From contig JAZFSZ010000116.1 of the NCBI GenBank assembly GCA_036446455.1, positions 1 to 33,759 on the forward strand: DNA of 33,759 bases. Reading direction: 5' to 3'. The DNA is from JAZFSZ01 sp036446455. GTDB lineage: Bacteria > Pseudomonadota > Gammaproteobacteria > Acidiferrobacterales > JAJDNE01. Made by a program: the position numbers and the translations under genes. Numbering within the stretch: the stretch's first letter is position 1; the number at the start of each line of letters is the position of its first letter. A model generated the notes under the pieces. The model had not been told where the DNA came from, made no database searches, and worked only from the letters and a program-made list of their open reading frames with translations. Positions 1 to 8,026 of this stretch are shown here, piece after piece.

Positions 1-153
1 GATACGACCCCGCAAGTTCCAGCGGTGACTGGCGCCTAGAGCTTTCAGGTGATTTTGCCAGGCTGCCTGGCGCTCGGCTTCAGTCAGCCGAACGGAGGTG
101 GTTGAACACCCGAGCAACAGGGTGATCAACAAAAGCAGAACAGAAATTCTCAC
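1..153 (-). CDS. lolB: Outer-membrane lipoprotein insertion protein LolB (partial, N-terminal 51 codons)
   Basis: LolB is the outer-membrane receptor that takes lipoproteins from the periplasmic carrier LolA. The visible part begins with a GTG codon and a lipoprotein signal peptide: a hydrophobic run ending in the lipobox LLGC, with Cys16 as the lipidation site. It then shows the LolB-like pattern of a Trp-x-x-His-Leu segment followed by W-x-L-R-G-R-I (residues 45-51). The start GTG overlaps the TGA stop of the upstream TPR gene by three bases (GTGA), suggesting translational coupling. The gene runs off the left edge, so about three quarters is missing. The position, divergent from hemA, is the usual one for lolB and supports the call. 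Confidence 0.85.
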   Translation of the reverse strand, partial: MRISVLLLLITLLLGCSTTSVRLTEAERQAAWQNHLKALGASHRWNLRGRI

Positions 154-1883
154 TTCTTGAATTTCTTGATGGCGCTCTGCAGTACTTTGTTATCAGGATC
201 TTTCTGTAACGCTCGATCCCAGATACGCTTGGCTTGGCGTTGCTTGCCCGACGTCCATAATACCTCACCGAGGTGGGCCGATATTTCCGCGTCGGGACGG
301 ATATCGAGCGCACGGCGCAGGAACCGAACGGCATCGCTACTGTTACCAAGGCGATAGTGCACCCACCCCATGCTGTCCAGAATAAATGGATCGTTAGGCC
401 GTAGTTCCAGCGCCTGCTTGATCAACCTGAATGCCTCCTGATGGCGATCGGTGCGATCCGCCAGGGTGTATCCCAGAGCATTGAGAGCGTGCGCATTTTT
501 TGGATCCAGCTTTAATACCAGGCGAAGGTCACGCTCATGTAGCACAAGATCATCCAGCTTTTCTGCTACCAGCGCACGCGCATAAAGAAGGTCCTTGTGT
601 TTGGGCAGCGCTTTCAAAGCCTTGTTCAATATCTTGAGGGCAACAGAATATTTTCCGGCATCACGCTGTATCTGCTCTTCGGCCAGCGCCAACTGTACAC
701 GCTGCTCATCGTTGGTCGGATTAATAGCGTGCAGAATGCGTAGTCCTTTTTGCAGATCGCCGCGCTTGGCCGTCACCGCACCCAACCGGACGCGTGCCTC
801 GAAACGATGCTTCATTTTACTGATTGATGAATACCAGCGCTCAGCCTCATCATATCGTTTTCGCCGTTCGGCCGTTTGCCCAAGATACAATTTGATCTGA
901 TCATTGGACGGATCGTTTTCAGTGGCACGCTGGAAGTATTTGTTCGCGTCCTTCAGTTTATCGGTTTGCAGCGACAACAGACCCAGCGCATACAATATAT
1001 CGGTATCTTGCGGTCGTTGACGCAATACCAGTACAAACTGATTGAGCGCCACTTCCCATTGCTTGCGGTCAACCATATAACGGGCATAACCCATCCTCAC
1101 CCTGGCGGCACCGGGGTGCTTCTTCAAGTAAGCCTGATAAAAAAGCTTCGCTTTTTTCTGATCTTTGGCGGTCGAAAGTATGCGTACTTTCAGCAGGGCC
1201 GCTTCCTGCCAGGCGGGCTGAATGATCAATGCCCGATCAATCGCCGCGGTCGCGATAGATAAACTCCCGGCCTGCAATCCAAGATGGGCAAGTGCAAACT
1301 GGGCCTGTGGCCTGGCGGCGTGCTGGCGCGACAGCCGCGCCATGATTTCCAGTGACGTTATCCGATTTTTATGGCGTGCCAGTACCGCCGAGATACGCGT
1401 ATAAGCCCGATCCAGTTTGTTCTGTTTACCGGCCAGCGTCAGCATTTGTTCAAACTGCTGCTCCGCTTCGACTGCATTGTCCAGTTCCAGCAATATCGTT
1501 GCCAGGAACTCGCGCCCGTCTAAGGCATTAGGACGCATCTCGACCCACAACCTGGCGCTTTCCAGCGCCTCGGAATAACGTTTGGAAAATATCGCCGCGC
1601 GGGTCGCACGCTCCGCCAGTCGAGGATCGCGGGTGACACGAGCGGCGCGAGCCAACGAGCGAACCGACAGCTCAAAATCACCCTTGCGGCCGGCCAGCTC
1701 GCCTACCAGCACGTTATAAAGCACGTCGGGTGTTAGCTTGACCTTGGGCAAATCCGACTCGGATTTCACCGCCACGGTTTCCGTTGCCGCTTCCGGTGCT
1801 CGGTCCGGTGCAATGGCGCAACCCGCAAGAATCGCAGTAACCACAGTACCGGCGACCAATAAATAAGTATTTTCTGGCATCAT
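150..1883 (-). CDS. TPR-repeat lipoprotein, upstream partner of lolB
   Basis: A 577-residue protein with a lipoprotein signal (hydrophobic segment ending ILAGC, Cys22) followed by many tetratricopeptide repeats filling most of the chain. Typical TPR signatures (A-x-x-x-L-x-x-P, G-x-x-x-x-A) are visible, for example ALGYTLADR near residue 475 and ALELRPNDP near residue 495. TPR solenoids bind other proteins, so this is likely a lipid-anchored scaffold in the cell envelope. Whether it sits in the inner or outer membrane cannot be told. It is translationally coupled to lolB, an arrangement seen in other gammaproteobacteria, which suggests but does not prove a role in envelope assembly. Two consecutive ATG codons are possible starts; the first is used here. 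Confidence 0.8.
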   Translation of the reverse strand: MMPENTYLLVAGTVVTAILAGCAIAPDRAPEAATETVAVKSESDLPKVKLTPDVLYNVLVGELAGRKGDFELSVRSLARAARVTRDPRLAERATRAAIFSKRYSEALESARLWVEMRPNALDGREFLATILLELDNAVEAEQQFEQMLTLAGKQNKLDRAYTRISAVLARHKNRITSLEIMARLSRQHAARPQAQFALAHLGLQAGSLSIATAAIDRALIIQPAWQEAALLKVRILSTAKDQKKAKLFYQAYLKKHPGAARVRMGYARYMVDRKQWEVALNQFVLVLRQRPQDTDILYALGLLSLQTDKLKDANKYFQRATENDPSNDQIKLYLGQTAERRKRYDEAERWYSSISKMKHRFEARVRLGAVTAKRGDLQKGLRILHAINPTNDEQRVQLALAEEQIQRDAGKYSVALKILNKALKALPKHKDLLYARALVAEKLDDLVLHERDLRLVLKLDPKNAHALNALGYTLADRTDRHQEAFRLIKQALELRPNDPFILDSMGWVHYRLGNSSDAVRFLRRALDIRPDAEISAHLGEVLWTSGKQRQAKRIWDRALQKDPDNKVLQSAIKKFKK

Positions 1884-2019
1884 TCTCTAGGATTAACAAT
1901 TAATGTAAAGACAGGCCGCACAAGCGGGCGCCTATCCCCCGTCCCAGTTTCATACAACTGGGCATACCTTTCAACTTCCCTGTTATGGCGCCTGACCTTA
2001 GAATGGTCGTGCTAACAAA

Positions 2020-3729
2020 ATGGATTCCTCTATGAATTCCCTGTTTTTACTGATGGCTGCGTTGATTGCCTTTATATTTGGCTATCGCTTTTATTCAAAG
2101 CTGCTGGCAAGCGCAATTTTCAAGCCCAGCCCTGATTATAGTATAACCGCCGGCAATGCCACAGGCAGAGAACCGGGGACGGCATTAAACCCGTATTTGC
2201 TGCTGGGCCAGCATTTCGGGCTGGTGGCTACTGCAGCGACACTCAGCGGTGCCGCGCTGGCAGTCTACTGGGGCTGGATTCCTGCCTTCCTCTGGGTAGT
2301 AGTGGGCAGCACCCTGGCGGCTGGTATTTATAGCATCGGCTCGCTGTGGTTGTGCCGGCGCCATCCCGACGAATCATTAATTGGTATTGTACGTCATTAT
2401 TTTTCCGGCGGGTTCGTTGACGCGGTGCTGGTGCTGGTGTTGATCGTGCTCACGTTGCTGTCCGCCCTTCTGCTTACAATCACAGCCGGGCTGTTTGTTG
2501 ATTACCCTTCGGCCGTTCTGCCTGTCGTCGCATTCCTTCTGATATCGATTTTTTTAAGTGTGTTCCTGCGCCATCGTCCCGCGAAAATGATTGCACCAGC
2601 GACGACCATCGCGCTCCTTGTACTGCTCTTGCTACTGTGGCCACTGGGCAAGATTGTCATTGGTTTTTCGGGAGCAATTAATCTTGATTTCGCCGGCAAG
2701 CCCCTACTGACTCTGAATGCGCCACTGGCCTGGATCATTTTTTTATCCATATTTCTCTACTTTGCTCAACGCCGACCCCTTGAGCCGTCGCTGGGATCGC
2801 GTGCCTGGCTCTCCGCCACTCTGTTTGTGGTAATGCTGCTGATCCTGTTTATTGGCGTCTTGATTGATCACCCGCAAATTCTTGCGCCCGGATTCAATGC
2901 CGCCGCCAAAGATGTGCGGGCGCTTCCCTGGCTACTGGTGACCATAACCGGTGGGGCGATTGCAGGCATCTATATGCTGGTCGCCAACCACTACACCGCA
3001 CCGCGCCTTGCCAGCGAATCCGATGCCCGGGTGGTGGGCTATGGTGTGGTGGTGCTGGAAGGATTGACGGCGGTTTCAGCCATCATTATTTGCACAGCAG
3101 GTTTCGCCTCACTGGCAGAGTGGAAGGCGTTTTACGCTTCCTGGTCTGGAGGACTGAACCCGTCCTATATCCTGCAACTTTATATTAACGGTTTTAACTA
3201 TTTTGCTTCTTTCGTCGGGCTGTCTCCGGGTTTTTCTACCAACTTTGCTGCCATGACGTTGATTGCCCTTTGCGGCTCGACAATGGAAGTCATCATTGGA
3301 ATATTGCATTCAGTCAGCATTGACGCCAGTAATCGTATCGGTTTACCGATAAAAACATCGGATCGGAGTCGACTTGTGACTATATTAGTCATAGTCATGA
3401 TCATCGCGGCAACAACTGTCGCCAGCGACGCCCCGGCTGTGGTAATGCTTTACGGTATGGCTAATCAGTTACTCGCGGCGATGGGACTCCTGCTGTTGGT
3501 GCTGGCGCTGGAGAATCGAAATCTGCCGGGACAATTGCCGCTGGGCCTGGCGCTACTGCTGATACCCTCGGTATTGTGGGTAATCGGATTACAGCTGGAT
3601 ATGTGGTGGTCCCAGGGTTACACGTGGCTGATCCTTCCAGGGCTGGGGTTATTTATCATTGGGGGCTGGATTTTGGTGCGTACTGGACAAATATTATGGA
3701 AACCGGACAGGTTTCGCGGGAAAACTTGA
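2020..3729 (+). CDS. CstA-family membrane protein (short form)
   Basis: A 569-residue polytopic membrane protein with many hydrophobic segments. It carries CstA-family landmarks: GYRFYSK near the N-terminus, NPYLLLGQHF near residue 60, a WIPAFLW-type segment, and a GGAIAG ... ESDAR-x-x-GYG ... LEGL region near residues 310-350. CstA-family proteins import peptides or pyruvate across the inner membrane. Well-studied members such as E. coli CstA are around 700 residues, so this copy is short, and the substrate cannot be inferred. An internal ATG four codons downstream (2032) is an alternative start; neither has a strong ribosome binding site. It lies 48 bases upstream of hemA on the same strand, so hemA could be read from the same transcript. 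Confidence 0.8.
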   Translation: MDSSMNSLFLLMAALIAFIFGYRFYSKLLASAIFKPSPDYSITAGNATGREPGTALNPYLLLGQHFGLVATAATLSGAALAVYWGWIPAFLWVVVGSTLAAGIYSIGSLWLCRRHPDESLIGIVRHYFSGGFVDAVLVLVLIVLTLLSALLLTITAGLFVDYPSAVLPVVAFLLISIFLSVFLRHRPAKMIAPATTIALLVLLLLLWPLGKIVIGFSGAINLDFAGKPLLTLNAPLAWIIFLSIFLYFAQRRPLEPSLGSRAWLSATLFVVMLLILFIGVLIDHPQILAPGFNAAAKDVRALPWLLVTITGGAIAGIYMLVANHYTAPRLASESDARVVGYGVVVLEGLTAVSAIIICTAGFASLAEWKAFYASWSGGLNPSYILQLYINGFNYFASFVGLSPGFSTNFAAMTLIALCGSTMEVIIGILHSVSIDASNRIGLPIKTSDRSRLVTILVIVMIIAATTVASDAPAVVMLYGMANQLLAAMGLLLLVLALENRNLPGQLPLGLALLLIPSVLWVIGLQLDMWWSQGYTWLILPGLGLFIIGGWILVRTGQILWKPDRFRGKT

Positions 3730-3777
3730 CAGTCGGCAGGCAAACCGCACAATCCCGTCCGCTGGACTTTATCTGCA

Positions 3778-5040
3778 ATGAAAATGCAATTACTCGCTCT
3801 CGGCATAAATCACAAAACAGCTCCCATTGACGTGCGGGAACGAGTTGTATTTGCGCCTGAAATACTCCCCGATGCGCTAATGGATATTATTGGCCGCGGC
3901 GTTGCCCAGGAGGTGGCGATTGTATCGACTTGCAATCGAACTGAAGTTTATTGCGGCCTGCTCCCTGAACAAAGAACGGAGGCCAGTGAGTGGTTATGTC
4001 GCTACCTGAAGCTCGATACCAGTGAAGTGAAACCCTATCTTTATGAACATCCGGGTGAGCTGGCTGTTCAGCATGCCTTCCGCGTTGCTTCCGGGCTTGA
4101 CTCCATGGTTCTGGGTGAACCGCAAATACTGGGACAGATGAAGGACGCGTTCGCCACTGCCCACAAAACGGGCACCACCGGCAAGATTCTCAATCGGCTG
4201 TTTCAGCAAACTTTCTCCGTTGCCAAAACGGTACGCACTGACACTGCCATTGGCGCCTCTGCAGTCTCTGTGGCATCAGCAGCCGTTACCCTGGCGAAAC
4301 AGATATTCAATGATCTTTCCCAAAAAACGGTGATGCTTATTGGTGCCGGTGAAATGATCGAGTTGTGCGCACGCCATCTTGCCGATAACGCGATCGGCCA
4401 CATGATTGTCGCCAATCGCACTGTTGAGCGGGCAGAATTACTGGCAAAGGAATTCACGGCCGAAGCAATATCGCTGGCGGAAATGCCGCTACGACTGGCA
4501 GATGCCGATATTGTTATCTCTTCTACCGCCAGTCAGTTACCCATACTGGGCAAGGGTGCGGTCGAACGAGCGCTGAAAGAACGCAAACACCGTCCTGTGT
4601 TCATGGTTGATATCGCTGTGCCAAGAGATATCGAGCCCGAGGTGGGTGAGCTTAATGATATCTACCTTTATACCGTCGACGACCTGAAAGACGTGGTGCA
4701 GGAGAACCTGAAGTCGCGCCAGGAAGCCGCCAATGAAGCCGAAAAAATTATTGACAGTAAAGTGATCGAGTTTATGCGCTGGGCACGTTCACTGGATGCC
4801 GTGCCAACAATTCGCGCCTTGCGCGAATCGGCGACTGCCATTCGCGAGGCGGAAATAGATCGAGCGAAGCGCCAACTGGCACGCGGTGAAGACCCGTCGA
4901 AAGTGCTGGAAAAACTGGCTCGCAGCCTGACAAATAAATTGACACATGACCCCACCGCGGCTCTGCGCCAGGCAGACCATGATGGTGATGCACCCTTGCT
5001 GGCTGCGGCACGGCGTTTGTTTAAACTAAGCGACGATTAA
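3778..5040 (+). CDS. hemA: Glutamyl-tRNA reductase
   Basis: HemA reduces glutamate carried on tRNA-Glu to glutamate-1-semialdehyde with NADPH, the first committed step of C5-pathway tetrapyrrole synthesis in the cytoplasm. The 420-residue length is normal. Visible features are the N-terminal NHKTAP motif (residues 11-16), the catalytic cysteine in STCNRTE (Cys52), the GLDSMVLGEPQILGQ signature, a Rossmann-type NADPH site around IGAGEM, and a C-terminal helical dimerisation domain. It is followed after two bases by prfA, the classic hemA-prfA-prmC order. The intact sequence gives no sign of decay. Confidence 0.97.
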   Translation: MKMQLLALGINHKTAPIDVRERVVFAPEILPDALMDIIGRGVAQEVAIVSTCNRTEVYCGLLPEQRTEASEWLCRYLKLDTSEVKPYLYEHPGELAVQHAFRVASGLDSMVLGEPQILGQMKDAFATAHKTGTTGKILNRLFQQTFSVAKTVRTDTAIGASAVSVASAAVTLAKQIFNDLSQKTVMLIGAGEMIELCARHLADNAIGHMIVANRTVERAELLAKEFTAEAISLAEMPLRLADADIVISSTASQLPILGKGAVERALKERKHRPVFMVDIAVPRDIEPEVGELNDIYLYTVDDLKDVVQENLKSRQEAANEAEKIIDSKVIEFMRWARSLDAVPTIRALRESATAIREAEIDRAKRQLARGEDPSKVLEKLARSLTNKLTHDPTAALRQADHDGDAPLLAAARRLFKLSDD

Positions 5041-5042
5041 CC

Positions 5043-6125
5043 ATGAATTCCGCAATCGAGGCCAAACTGGATGATCTTGTCCAGCGGGCAGAAGAGCTCA
5101 ATGCCCTGCTCAGTGATGTTGATACCATTAATGATCAGAACAAGTTCCGTAAACTCTCGCAGGAATATGCGGAGATTTCGTCCGTAGTCAGTGAATATGA
5201 CGGCTATCGGCAATCGCGGGAAGAGCTGAACTCACTGCAACGCATGCTGGAAGACAAAGATGCTGAAATGCGCGAGATGGCACAGGAAGAAATCCCGCGC
5301 GTGAAACAACTGATCGAGCAACATGAGCTAAATCTGCAGAAATTGCTGTTACCCAAAGATCCCAACGACATTCGCAATATCTATCTTGAGATTCGCGCTG
5401 GTACCGGTGGCGACGAGGCATCGCTGTTCGCTGCCGATTTGTACCGAATGTACAGCAATTACGCGCAGAATCGTGGCTGGAAGGTTGAGGTAATCAGCAG
5501 TAGCCAGAGCGATGTCGGCGGTTACAAGGAAATTATTTCCCTGATTATCGGCAAAGGCGTCTACTCACAACTGAAATTCGAGTCCGGTGCGCATCGTGTG
5601 CAGCGTGTTCCGGAAACCGAAACTCAGGGCCGGATACATACCTCCGCCTGTACCGTCGCTGTCATGCCCGAGGCGGAGGCCATTGATGAGGTTAATATCA
5701 ACACGGCTGACCTGCGCATTGATACTTATCGTGCTTCCGGTTCCGGTGGGCAGCACGTCAACAAAACTGATTCTGCCGTACGCATCACGCACTTGCCATC
5801 GGGCATCGTCATTGAGTGCCAGGATGAACGCTCGCAACACAAGAACAAGGCACGCGCCATGGCACTGCTACAAACCAAACTGCTGGATGCAGAACAGGAA
5901 AAGCAGCGATCTGAAGAAGCAGAAACCCGTCGGCAGTTGGTCGGTAGCGGAGATCGCTCGGAACGCATTCGCACCTATAATTTCCCTCAGGGTCGCGTCA
6001 CCGATCACCGAATCAATCTAACGTTGTACAAGCTTGAACAAATTATGAGCGGGGAAATGAACGAAATTATTGACCCTTTGATTGCCGCGGATCAGGCAGA
6101 CAAACTCGGCGCCCTCGGCGCCTGA
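5043..6125 (+). CDS. prfA: Peptide chain release factor 1
   Basis: RF1 recognises UAA and UAG in the ribosomal A site and triggers peptidyl-tRNA hydrolysis. The 360-residue length is standard. The GGQ motif at residues 235-237 sits in the conserved context SGSGGQHVNKTDSAVR; its glutamine is the one methylated by PrmC, encoded next door. The stop-codon reading motif appears as PET, upstream of GRIHTSACTVAV; a P-x-T tripeptide is expected for RF1. The N-terminal coiled-coil domain and the C-terminal domain are complete. It starts two bases after hemA and ends 12 bases before prmC, so the three genes almost certainly form one operon. Confidence 0.97.
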   Translation: MNSAIEAKLDDLVQRAEELNALLSDVDTINDQNKFRKLSQEYAEISSVVSEYDGYRQSREELNSLQRMLEDKDAEMREMAQEEIPRVKQLIEQHELNLQKLLLPKDPNDIRNIYLEIRAGTGGDEASLFAADLYRMYSNYAQNRGWKVEVISSSQSDVGGYKEIISLIIGKGVYSQLKFESGAHRVQRVPETETQGRIHTSACTVAVMPEAEAIDEVNINTADLRIDTYRASGSGGQHVNKTDSAVRITHLPSGIVIECQDERSQHKNKARAMALLQTKLLDAEQEKQRSEEAETRRQLVGSGDRSERIRTYNFPQGRVTDHRINLTLYKLEQIMSGEMNEIIDPLIAADQADKLGALGA

Positions 6126-6137
6126 TACCGGACGACC

Positions 6138-6983
6138 ATGGGTCAATTCACCCTCGGCAATCTTCTTAAGTGGGCCAGCGGCCAATTGGCATCGATCACT
6201 GATACACCCGCCCTCGATGCGCGCGTTCTCTTGCAACATGTCGCCAGACGATCCCACGCTGAATTGATCAGCCATGATAAAGATTTTTTACCGGAAAATG
6301 AGGCAGAAACCTTCCGTGAGCTGATACGCAAGCGTCGCAAAGGAATGCCTGTCGCTTACCTCACTGGAGAACGTGAGTTCTGGTCAATAGTATTCAAGGT
6401 CACACCAGCGACCCTCATACCGCGACCGGAAACCGAATTGCTGGTAGAACAAACGCTGGCACATATACCGAAACAGCAGACATTTACTGTTGCCGATATT
6501 GGTACCGGGTGCGGTGCAATCGCACTTACTATTGCCTATGAACGACCCGAGATTACGCTCATCGCCACCGATATTTCCGAAGAGGCGTTAGCGGTTGCAA
6601 AATGGAACGGCGAACGGTTCGGTATTCGCAATGTGGAATATCGTTGCGGGCATCTGATGTCTCCACTGGACAATAAATTCTGCGATGTCATTGTCAGCAA
6701 CCCGCCCTATATACGTGAAGACGATCCTCACCTGGATGAAGGTGATGTTGCCTTCGAACCAAGTTCGGCGCTTGTCAGCGGAGCAGACGGACTGGATGCC
6801 ATACGGATGATTGCGCGCGACGCGCCCCGGAAATTGAAAGCGCGTGGCTGGCTAGTGATTGAACATGGTTATGAACAGGCCCACCAGGTAAGAGCTATCC
6901 TCAAGCACGAGGCCTTCTCCAGTATCGAAACCCGCTGCGATTTATCCGGCCACGAGCGCATCACCCAGGGCCGGCTGGCGTAG
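6138..6983 (+). CDS. prmC: Release factor glutamine methyltransferase
   Basis: PrmC (HemK) uses S-adenosylmethionine to methylate the GGQ glutamine of RF1 and RF2, which increases termination efficiency. The 281-residue protein has the N-terminal helical substrate-binding domain with PVAYLTGEREFW, the SAM-binding loop DIGTGCGAIA, and the catalytic NPPY motif at residues 188-191. Its position directly after prfA puts the enzyme next to its substrate. It ends six bases from the stop of a convergent gene (6990-7814). No terminator is visible in that gap, so transcripts may run into each other. Confidence 0.97.
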   Translation: MGQFTLGNLLKWASGQLASITDTPALDARVLLQHVARRSHAELISHDKDFLPENEAETFRELIRKRRKGMPVAYLTGEREFWSIVFKVTPATLIPRPETELLVEQTLAHIPKQQTFTVADIGTGCGAIALTIAYERPEITLIATDISEEALAVAKWNGERFGIRNVEYRCGHLMSPLDNKFCDVIVSNPPYIREDDPHLDEGDVAFEPSSALVSGADGLDAIRMIARDAPRKLKARGWLVIEHGYEQAHQVRAILKHEAFSSIETRCDLSGHERITQGRLA

Positions 6984-6989
6984 CCAGTT

Positions 6990-7814
6990 TTACCGTTTGA
7001 TCAAACCTGGGTTCCTGCCTATTATTTTCAGTTCGCCACGGCGATAAATCGCATAGGCCCGGGTATTGGACCTCCTGGGGCGTTTATCGTCGCGCCGACG
7101 CAGCAAACGCCTGGGCTCGGACATCTGTCGTTTATTGTTGTCGGCTGAGATAACCTGAACGGCGAGTTTGGCAAACTCCGACCGCTTTGGATCTCCAAGA
7201 AGATTGCTCGTCGCCGTTGCGACCAGTTCGGAGAGCGTCACCTGCCACTGACGTGGTTTCTCTATCAGAATGACAGCGGCATCCACCACATCACGCGCAC
7301 GGCGCAGGAACTCCAGTTCACTATCATAGAGTCGATTGATTTCGTTTGTGCGGGTGCCAAAATCAAAAAGCGTTGCTTGTGGTTTTTCGCCCTGTTCGGC
7401 CACCTCCGCCAGTTGGCGGCGAACCAGCTGGACGCCCACGATAGAACGATCGACGTTGGCCAGCCAACGCTCAACCCATGCGGCAAAGGCATCATCGGGC
7501 GCCAACGAATGCACGCAATACATCGCGAATGCCAACTTTTGCTCGGCTAATACTTTGGGAAGACCTATTTCCCGAATACGATGAATTTCGTTCTGCTCCT
7601 GACCAAATCCACGAATCTCGAACAGGCGAGGACACACGCATTCAGCGTGCAGCGGGTTTATCATAACCGCGAGCAACGGTGTATCGGCACACTCCCATAT
7701 GTTCCGCGAAACAACATCGCCACCAAATTGTCGCTTGCCATTTGTATAATTTACCTCAATAGTCGTTCCCCGGCGGCTACGACCATTTACGTCTGCAAGT
7801 AAATACTTTCGCAT
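6990..7814 (-). CDS. Unknown protein, member A of a local paralogous pair
   Basis: A 274-residue soluble-looking protein whose family I do not recognise. It is clearly related to the protein at 9867-10583. Both start M-x-KYLLA and have RRG at about residues 14-16. Both then have PL-x-A-x-M-x-NP-x-HA near residue 50, a segment QK-x-x-FA followed by W-x-E-x-W and DR, and a similar helical C-terminal part. Member A alone carries a strongly basic C-terminal tail of about 45 residues (RRLLRRRDDKRPRR), which could bind nucleic acid or another acidic partner. It has no signal peptide or membrane segment. The ATG overlaps the stop of a 63-codon frame as TAATG. It converges on prmC six bases away. Helical, Ala/Trp-rich proteins of this kind include some immunity-type families, but that resemblance is too weak to name it. 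Confidence 0.7.
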   Translation of the reverse strand: MRKYLLADVNGRSRRGTTIEVNYTNGKRQFGGDVVSRNIWECADTPLLAVMINPLHAECVCPRLFEIRGFGQEQNEIHRIREIGLPKVLAEQKLAFAMYCVHSLAPDDAFAAWVERWLANVDRSIVGVQLVRRQLAEVAEQGEKPQATLFDFGTRTNEINRLYDSELEFLRRARDVVDAAVILIEKPRQWQVTLSELVATATSNLLGDPKRSEFAKLAVQVISADNNKRQMSEPRRLLRRRDDKRPRRSNTRAYAIYRRGELKIIGRNPGLIKR

Positions 7815-8005
7815 TAACGTCCTTTACGATTAATTACGATAAAATAACCCGGGCTATCGCCCGAAACAGGAATATGCACCTTATCTATTTGCAGCCTCAA
7901 GCGATCTCCGACAGACCAAAGCAGGATGGCGACTAACGGTAATATAAACAATTGAAGCATATTGACGACTGAAATTGATTTAGAATAGGTGCTTATCTTT
8001 GACAA
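7814..8005 (-). CDS. Possible 63-residue single-pass membrane protein
   Basis: A short frame beginning at TTG (8005) or at an internal ATG about 15 codons later. It encodes one hydrophobic segment (LFILPLVAILLW), then a polar tail ending in basic residues. In favour: the stop codon is fused to the start of member A (TAATG), the kind of junction used in translational coupling, and the hydropathy is coherent. Against: there is no clear ribosome binding site, and the region must also hold the promoter of the divergent gene that starts only 21 bases away. No family is recognised. Confidence 0.35.
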   Translation of the reverse strand: MSKISTYSKSISVVNMLQLFILPLVAILLWSVGDRLRLQIDKVHIPVSGDSPGYFIVINRKGR

Positions 8006-8026
8006 CCCGGTCCGAGGTGAGAAAAA

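Noticed and set aside
876..1262. Long open frame antisense to the TPR gene
   Set aside because: It lies inside a clear coding region on the other strand, has no ribosome binding site or recognisable domain, and is best explained as a shadow.
7962..7986. TTGACG ... TAGAAT as promoter of the beta-helix gene
   Set aside because: The spacer is only 13 bases, too short for a normal sigma-70 promoter.
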